This document shows, in pieces, positions 56,966-64,000 of a stretch of 64,000 bases of DNA. The stretch is from Fremontodendron californicum (lineage: Eukaryota; Streptophyta; Magnoliopsida; Malvales; Malvaceae). Position numbers and translations under genes: made by a program. The stretch lies in NCBI GenBank assembly GCA_030761205.1, contig JAULJL010000033.1, forward strand, positions 1,116,001 through 1,180,000, read 5' to 3'. Numbering within the stretch: position 1 is the first letter of the stretch; the number at the start of each line of letters is the position of its first letter. The notes below the pieces were generated by a model that saw only the letters and a program-made list of their open reading frames with translations, searched no databases and was not told the origin of the DNA.

Positions 56966-57904
56966 CTAACCAACACCCCTTCTTGGCTTTTTAGGCTTGT
57001 CAGGCTCATACATGAAATTTCCCAAATTTATGCGTTTGAGAGGAAGCTTTCTTTGCACAACAGTGGATGCATTCTCCATTACAAGTATTATTCCATCATC
57101 CTTGGTGGTGCATATCTCATCGAGGAATGGTGCATCTTTTGGTACTTGTTGAATGGCATCCACAAATAAACTGTTTAAGGTTTCCAGGATGTCTTGTTCA
57201 TGTTCCTCCTCCTTGAACTTTGCGAATCTACTAGGAAAAGGTGGAGAAGAAACATTAGCAAAAATTGGAATCTTAAACGTTACCTCCGGTGTCGAAATAC
57301 TCTTATTTGGATCTGTGGCTTTATTATCCTCAAGAATAGAATCCATCTCTAATTTTGTCTCATCCTCATCTTGTTCCTCATTCTTGAAGGTCACAATAGT
57401 AGCATTCTCCTTTGGGTTAATCATCGTTTGGGCAGGGAGTTCTTCAGATCTTTGTGCTACCCATCCCACTATACTACTAGCCAATTGGCTCATTTGCTTT
57501 TCCAAACTCTGGATGCTTGCCCTTGTTTCCTGTTGAAATTGCAAAGTATTAGTAACAAGAGAATAGACAAGATCTTCTAAAGAAGTACCTGAGTTTTGAG
57601 TCATATGTGATGGCTGAAAAAGATCTGATTCTTGAGACCATGATTGATTGAAGATAGATGGATGAGTGTAACTGGCATAAGGATCTACTTCTTGGAAATT
57701 TTTTGAGTAGCCATAATTAGTATGATCCCCCCATCCCTCATGGTAAGTGTTTGAGTAATGATCATGCAGTTGGTCTTGGAACACTTGATGGCCTTGACAT
57801 CCTCCCATGGCAAATTGTTGAACTGGGAAGGTGAGATTGGCTTGTTGATTCTCCATGTTCATGTATGCCACCAACTCTTCAAGTGTTAGATTGCTCAATT
57901 CCAT
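56966..57904 (-). CDS. Shortened Athila-type gag of element D
   Basis: 312 aa from ATG at 57904 (MELSNLTLEELVAYMN) to a stop at 56966. Only the C-terminal half of Gag is represented: NTYHEGWGDHTNYGY, SLEDLVYSLVTNTLQFQQ, MSQLASSIVGW, LPAQTMINPKENATIV, SSPPFPSRFAKFKEEEHEQD and STVVQRKLPLKRINLGNF parallel C's gag. The capsid domain and the CCHC knuckle are missing, and the frame stops before the protease. The open frame in a young element suggests it is translated, perhaps to interact with helper Gag. Confidence 0.88.
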   Translation of the reverse strand: MELSNLTLEELVAYMNMENQQANLTFPVQQFAMGGCQGHQVFQDQLHDHYSNTYHEGWGDHTNYGYSKNFQEVDPYASYTHPSIFNQSWSQESDLFQPSHMTQNSGTSLEDLVYSLVTNTLQFQQETRASIQSLEKQMSQLASSIVGWVAQRSEELPAQTMINPKENATIVTFKNEEQDEDETKLEMDSILEDNKATDPNKSISTPEVTFKIPIFANVSSPPFPSRFAKFKEEEHEQDILETLNSLFVDAIQQVPKDAPFLDEICTTKDDGIILVMENASTVVQRKLPLKRINLGNFMYEPDKPKKPRRGVG

Positions 57905-58042
57905 CGTTTTTTTTATTTTTTTTATTTTTTTATTTTTATTTTTTCAAAATTTGATAAGAAAAACCCGTATGTACAAGAAAACAAAACTCATTAGAACTGA
58001 AAATAAGAATAAACCAAGTAACAAATAAACTAAAGAAAACAA

Positions 58043-58060
58043 TCCCCGGCAACGGCGCCA
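58043..58060 (-). other. Primer-binding site of element D
   Basis: Minus strand TGGCGCCGTTGCCGGGGA, six bases after the 5' LTR end and identical to C's PBS. It is intact, as expected for a recently mobile element. Confidence 0.9.
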
Positions 58061-58066
58061 AAAATT

Positions 58067-60142
58067 TGATGCACCCAAAAGAGTGTATCTTATTTAACCT
58101 TGCACTAAAAAGATCAATTGTAAGTATAGTAGTTAGCAAGGGTCGAGTCCTCAGGGATTGGGTTTTAATTTATGAGTTATTAGTTTATAACTTACGTTCA
58201 AAGAAAACAATAAAAGAAAAGGGGTTTTTGAAGCCAGATTTAAACTAAGTAAATAATAAGAATAAGATGCAAGGCGGTATAACCAGCCAATAAAAATATA
58301 TATATACTAAATTAGGCGGTATAACCAGCCAATAAAAATATATATACTAAATTAGGCGGTATAACCAGCCAATAAAAATAAAACAAAGTTAATATACAAA
58401 TTAGGCGGTATAACCAGCCAATAAAAATAAATATAAAAAATAAGCAAACTAAAAGTAAGAAAACAAGTAAGTAAGAAGAATTAAATATGAAAAATATGGT
58501 TAAGGTTTCATTCTCCACCACTAGACATCATTAAGAATCAATTTCAGATCTACCAACTATCAAAGTTAACAACCGTAGATAACAACAAGCTCTGTTACCC
58601 CAATCTTTCCTTAGTTTGTCGTTAAATAGAACAAGCTCTCTATTTAATCTCTAACCATTAAACAACCTAGAATAAGCTCTCTAAATTCAATTTAATGGCA
58701 GCTTTATGATGAGAAAGATAGGTTGATCTAAGCAACAAACACATAAGCTCGGATTGTTCAACTTAGGTTATGTTCCACTTTGCAATTATTGAAAACTTGA
58801 TCATAATCATTAATCACAAATTGCCACTTATGAATAGGAAATCAAGACAATTACACGGATCAAGACTCCTAAACTAGCAATAGATAATTATCAAGATCTA
58901 TCTAGTTGTACACCTAAATAAATCAAGACAACATCATGAACAATTCTTGTAGAAGAACATAAGCAACTTTGATAGAAAATTAATGATAGATAGAATCTGA
59001 AAATCAATCACAAAACATGTCTAGGGCTTTGAAATCACCCTTAACCAAATAGAAGTTTAGCCTAGCATAGGCATTGTAAACATAAACATCAAATTAAAGA
59101 AAATCTAAGAAGAAAATAAAAGAAAGAAAGAAGAAGAGGAAGAATATTAATTATCCAACCTCTTGCTCTCTCTAAAGAAAAAGAAAACTAGAGAAAAGAA
59201 AGAAAACTAGAGAAAAGAAAGAAGAAGAAAACTTAGAGAATTTTATTAAAATGGCTAATATCCTACCTATGTACAATATGATCCTCTACAATCATCCAAG
59301 GCCCTCTATTTATACACATTTTGGAGGGCTAAATGACAAGAGACAAGCTTTACAAATTTCAAAGGTAGGTATAATAGGTGGGTGAATTTTTCTAACAATT
59401 TTCGTCATATTGTATGACAATTTTGATCAGCCAACTTGATGGTCGATTTCGTCAATGTTGGAGGCCTGATCTGATCACATGGTCTTCTAGAAAAAGGTTC
59501 CCCTATCAGTTACGGATCCATAGCCGTTGGAATCAGCTCATTTTCTGATGTGGATAAGCAGATATGGGCAAAATACGAAAACAGGTCAGCACAGACGTCA
59601 TTGCACATCAGCCAACTTGATGGTCGATTTCGTCAATATTAGAGGCCTGATATGATCATATGGTCTTCTAGACAAAGGTTACCGTATCAGTTACGGATCC
59701 ATAGCCATTGAAATCAGCTCATTTGCTGACGTGGATAAGCAGATATGGGCAAAATACGAAAACCGGTCAGCACAGATGTCATTGCACATCAGCCAACTTG
59801 ATGGTCGATTTCGCTAGGGAAAACGACTCCGTTTCAAGAAGTGTAAAACATGAAAAAGATAGATATGCCTCTTAGCTTTGCACGACTACAAATTTCAGCC
59901 TTATTGCTTCAGTGAAACTCCAGATATAGCTGATATGGCAAAAGGTGTCGGAACTGGAACTGAACTGGATTTGCCTTTAATTCTAGTAATCTGAAATCAC
60001 TCAAAGAAACTTGTGAAAAATACCAAATTACATAAAAATATAAAAGATCATAAACACAATTAGACTAAACAATAATAACTCGTATTTGACACAAAACAAT
60101 AATAAAACATAACTAAAAACTATATAATTATACGAGTTATCA
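58067..60142 (-). repeat. 5' LTR of element D, 2076 bp
   Basis: Same length as the 3' LTR. Differences noted by eye lie near 58218, 58427, 59090, 59108 and 60021. Contains two 181-bp units, four 40-bp units (58273-58430) and the promoter TATA (59306-59314, inverted) that would drive gag and, directly or by splicing, the captured ORFs. Confidence 0.95.
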
Positions 60143-60307
60143 GTTAGAAAATCTAACTTAGGTCTCTTCCAAAGGTAGTCGGATGTCTTTTTAGATATAC
60201 GAATATCCTTATTTTGTGGGAGAAATACATTTCCATGCATTTGCATTTTTCATATTCATGCATATTTTATGACATTTAATTTTTGCTATTTTTGTTTTAT
60301 AAATTCC

Positions 60308-60371
<64 letters not shown>

Positions 60372-61410
60372 ATTCCATAGTGATGTCATTGTTTTGATTT
60401 AGATTTTATGTTGTCATTTTAATTATGGCATAACTATGAATATTCTATGATAATTCTTGCCATTTAATTTAGATTTTTGCTATGTCATATAGATTTCTAA
60501 TATGCCATCTAGGTTTAATCATGTCATTAATTCTTGCCATTTAACTTAGATTTTTGCTATGTCATATAAAATTTTAATATGTCATCGAGGTTTTATCATG
60601 TCATTAATTCTTGTCAATTTTATTTAGATCTTTTCCACATTATTTAAATTCTACCATGTCATTTAGATTATGCCATATCATTTAGATTTTTCCATGTCAA
60701 GCATGCCATGTCATTAATCCATATGCCATGTCATTCATTCATATGCCATGTCATTAGTAGTAATTTTCATATTCATAACTATCTTTTTAAATGCTTTTTC
60801 AATGTAATAAAAATAATGATTTTCAAATAAAATAAAGTTATTCCTGAGTTGAAATAATTCATGAGTTCTCCTCCGGGTTGCCGGGGAGGACATCATCAAT
60901 TATCATTAATAACGGAATATCTTTTGTCAAAAACGAGAATGATTCGAAAAATTTTCCAAATAAATAAAATTTTATATATTTTGCCGGGGAATGTAGTAAA
61001 ATTTTGAATTAATAAATTCCGAATTATTTTCAAATCAAGTGGAATTATTTTTCTTTAAAATGTGAATTATTTTTAAACACCAATTTCAAAATTGACTTTT
61101 TTACCGAGACTCGAGATAACACATGATTAACGAGGTACCATTTTACACGGGCGTTGCGGGGGTGCTAATCCTTCCCCGCGCGTAACCGACTTCTGAACCC
61201 GCTTTTTGATTTTCTATGGTTTAAAGCAGATTTCAAAATTGGTTTTAGAAAAATGTTTTAATTTATTTTTAAATGTTTTACAAAAACGGTTAATAGGTGG
61301 CTGATCACACCTAGCCAAAAAAGATTTGTGGCGACTCCATTTCTTTTTTGAGATCGTTTTCAAACCCTCATTTTAATTACAAGAGGAATTAAGTCGTCTT
61401 TTCCTCTGTT
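60143..61410 (+). mobile_element. Tat-type LTR E, third segment
   Basis: Starts with the right GTTAG and carries TCTTCCAAAGGTAGTCGGAT, TTGCCGGGGAGGACATC (60880) and GGGGGTGCTAATCCTTCCCC (61160), then GGAATTAAGTCGTCTTTTCC. The canonical GTTGCGACA end is missing; from about 61410 the text no longer matches other LTR ends. No gene. Confidence 0.7.
60307..60368. repeat. (TA)n(TG)n microsatellite
   Basis: An uninterrupted TA run is followed by a TG run, about 60 bases in all, inside LTR E. Confidence 0.95.
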
Positions 61411-63843
61411 GTTTTCACTCATTCACTCGAACGGTTCCCCGGTGACGGGTGGATCACGTATTGCCAATTTTTCTTTTAAAAAAGCAAATAAAAAGGTTTG
61501 AGAAGCTTTGAGGATCTTGGTTTTACCAAGTGATTTTGGTTTGGTAGGATTATGTCCAAAGAACCAACCATTGAGTCAACCTTGATTTTTCTTACTTGTT
61601 TATTTTTTTAGCTTATGTTTGATCATTTTCATATGTTTGTTTTGCTAAAATCATGTTTCATACCATTTTCAACTTGATTTTTGTTTAAGACTAAACAATG
61701 GTCTCTAGCCAAAGTCTCTTGTGCAAACAAGTTGGAAAAGCAATGGGTTGTTAAGTTGGATATTCTGACTTTGGGCAATTTTTTCACCATGTTTCTTTTG
61801 TCAAAAAAAAAAAATTACCATATTTAGTAGACCCTTATAGGAGCCTCTGGTATGTTTTTCAAGATTTTTAGAATTTTTTATCAAGGGTGGAAAAATGGTT
61901 TTCGGTAAAAACAGATTTTAGTTTATTGTTCTGTCTTCAAGGCAATTTCAGTCTAGGCATATTTAGTCAAATTTGAAACTGATTTTTCCTCATAAAGATC
62001 ATCATGTCTCAAGTCTAAACTGATTTTTTCAAAAAACATTATGAGGGGCAGAAAAATAGTTTTTTAAAACTAGTTTTTGGAGTTAAAATGAGGTTTTTAA
62101 AACTAACAAATTTCTGATTTTTATTTGTAAAAATGAGAGGCTGATTGGATTCATTAGCTACTGTTTTAGTTTTTTTTCTATGTCATCTCAAGGATAAAAT
62201 TTGATTTTACAAAGATCGGATCATAGGTAGTTAATCCGGGTTTTAAAAATAGGAAACAAGAGCCCTTTTAGAAGGCTATTCGACCATAGGTATTTTTCTA
62301 ACCAAAAAATGCATTTTTTTTCTTAATACGAGCCCAAAGTCATACGGTTTAAAAAATCCAATTTAAGTTTCTTTCAAAGGTAGTCGAACACCGTTTTAAG
62401 TATACGGATATCCTTACTTCAAGGGAGAAATACATCTTCATGCATTGCATATTTTAAAATATTTTTATTTAATTTGGCATAAAAACGTGCTTCTCGTTTT
62501 CCTAAACATTTGGCGAGAATTAGTTCTTAATCTTTGCTGGGTTTGCCGGGGAGGTTAGGAAATTATTCAACGCACGTGTTTATGGAATTGAAAGGTATGG
62601 TTTTCGTTTTACTCGAAATCATATAAATGTCATATGAAAGAATTATTTTCCAAGCTTTGCCGGGTTTGCCGAGGAGTACGGTAATATTTTTCGACATATG
62701 CCATTTATGTGATTCCTCACATAAAAAATCAATTTCAAAATGATGATGTGTGCAATTTCCATGATATCTATATTTGCCATCTTAATCATGCAAATTCCAT
62801 GTACATGAATATTGCATGATGATGTCATTTTATGATGTAATATTCATATTGTTAGTGTGATCATGATGTGATTATGAATATTGCATAATGATGTCATTTT
62901 GTGATTTTTGCCAGTATGATTTCTTTGTAGGCCACGTCATTTATATTTTGCCATGTCAAGCTTGCCATGTCATTAATTCTTTTGCCATGTCATTAATTCA
63001 TATGACATGTCATTAATTCTTTTGGCCATGTCAAGCATGTCATGTCATTAATTCTTTTACCATGTCATAATAAATGTTTGCAATGCCGTGATAATTGTAC
63101 ATGTTGTTTAATTTATTATTTTTGTGCCTTAGTGTTGATTTGCATATTCATGACCAATTTTTATGATTTAAAATGCATGAAAATTTATTAAAGATTTTTT
63201 TTATAAAACAAGACTATTCCCGAGTTAAAATAATTCATGAGTTCTCTGCTGGGTTTGCCAGGGAGGATATCATCAATTATCATTAACGACGAAATATCTT
63301 TTCTTCAGAAACGAGGGTGATTCAGAGAATTTGAAAATCAAGGGAAAATTCCATGTTTTGATGAGTTTGTCAGGAAATGCGAAAAATTTTATGTCAATGA
63401 ATTCTGGATCATTTTCTAATAATATATTTACTTTTCTAAGGGAATTATTTGTAAACACCAAATTAAAAACCGACTTTCACCGAGACTCGAGTTAACACAT
63501 GACTAATAGGGTACCATTTTATATGGGCATTGTAGGGGTGCTAATCCTTCCCCACACGTAACCGGCTCTCGAATCCACACTTATTTTCTCTGGTTCAAAG
63601 CGCAAACTTCAAAAATGGTTTTAAAAAATGTTTTATAAAAATCGATTTTAATAGGTGGTCAATCACACTAGCCAAAAAAGATTGGAAGCGACTCCATTTC
63701 TTTCACGAGGTTGTTTTCAAACCCTCTCAATTTTAATTTAAGAGGAATTAAGTCGTCTTTTCCTCTATTATTTTCAATGTCACACTTAATGATGTCGATG
63801 TCCCGTGAAGGGACGTTTCAGACTCTTTTTAAGGGTTGTGACA
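61411..63843 (+). mobile_element. Older, diverged Tat-type LTR segment
   Basis: Shows the mid-LTR block (CAATGGTCTCTAGCCAAAGT), CCGGGTTTGCCGGGGAGG-like motifs (62540, 62660, 63245), GGGGTGCTAATCCTTCCCC (63535) and an end GTTGTGACA at 63843, one base from the family's GTTGCGACA. Its first 120 bases (GAACGGTTCCCCGGTGACGG near 61430) match nothing else here. No PBS follows, so it is a solo or 3' LTR. No gene. Confidence 0.65.
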
Positions 63844-64000
63844 CAACAATCACATGTTTTACACTCAAAGTAACCTTACCAACCATCAATAGTCACATAA
63901 CCCTAAGCATAAGCACATATTAATAGGTACCAAAAAACAACAATAAATCAATTTACCACGGTAAAAAGTTAATTATCAGCACCCAAAAAATAACAATAAA
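63844..64000. other. Sequence beyond the last LTR end
   Basis: 157 bases of AT-rich text without an ORF, PBS or match to the rest of the window; probably flanking DNA of the older LTR. Confidence 0.4.

Larger units (their letters stand above)
50714..60142 (-). mobile_element. Young pol-less Athila-like element D carrying LOG-type and virus-like genes, TSD GTTAG
   Basis: GTTAG flanks the element (50709-50713 and 60143-60147). On the minus strand the order is 5' LTR (60142-58067), PBS, shortened gag (57904-56966), 3'-UTR-like copy 1, NABP-like ORF (56422-55886), LOG-like ORF (55519-54872), 3'-UTR copy 2, PPT, 3' LTR (52789-50714). The two LTRs are both 2076 bp and I count about five differences. 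No protease, RT, RNase H or integrase is present. Mobilisation would need a helper such as an autonomous relative sharing PBS and PPT with C. Confidence 0.93.

Overview
This is nuclear DNA of a flowering plant, most likely a eudicot. It is very AT-rich, consists almost entirely of nested LTR retrotransposons, and its only cellular-gene content is a set of plant gene fragments (HD-Zip II, beta-tubulin, ACT-domain kinase, LOG) carried inside those elements. I see no intact host locus, no tRNA or rRNA gene and no CRISPR. The species cannot be named from the sequence alone.

Two Ty3/gypsy lineages make up the window. The first is Tat/Ogre-like, with LTRs of about 5.2-5.6 kb that start TGTAGACACC and end GTTGCGACA, a TGGCGACTCCGCTGGG primer-binding site and an AAAGAGGGGCAGC polypurine tract. 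The second is Athila-like, with LTRs of about 1.8-2.1 kb that start TGATAA and end GGGTGCATCA, a TGGCGCCGTTGCCGGGGA primer-binding site and an AAGTGTGGGGG polypurine tract.

Layout: 1-20849 is Tat-like element A (end of the 5' LTR, a pol-less interior with five tandem-repeat arrays, and a 3' LTR expanded to 12.7 kb). A's 3' LTR holds a cluster of captured host-gene pieces (8.5-10.74 kb), a 5.2-kb solo LTR in reverse orientation (12687-17893, TSD ATTTA) and an Athila-type solo LTR (18631-20491, TSD ATAAC). A sits in the decayed pol of Tat-like element B (pol 20850-24821, repeat tail, 3' LTR 27665-33271). From 33272 to 63843 lie older Tat-type LTRs, one of which (starting at 34208) hosts two Athila-type insertions: element C (36279-48956, plus strand, TSD CTTAT) and element D (50714-60142, minus strand, TSD GTTAG). 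C has a nearly complete gag-pol, but its protease is split by another Athila-type solo LTR (40048-42090, TSD GGCAT).

Element D is the most unusual object. Its two 2076-bp LTRs differ at only about five positions, so it is young. It has no protease, RT, RNase H or integrase. Behind a shortened gag it carries two intact ORFs in element sense: a 178-aa protein with the basic-plus-cysteine layout of the nucleic-acid-binding proteins of flexuous plant RNA viruses (Betaflexiviridae), and a 215-aa intronless LOG-type cytokinin-activating enzyme. Each ORF is preceded by a TATA-like box and a pyrimidine-rich CAG acceptor, and the pair lies between two diverged copies of the element's own 3' UTR. This looks like a helper-dependent retrotransposon that picked up a plant hormone gene and a virus-derived gene.

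The second notable region is the captured cluster in A's LTR: antisense HD-Zip II with an exon-like internal gap, beta-tubulin exon 1, and an ACT-domain kinase fused at an exon-like boundary with one retained intron.
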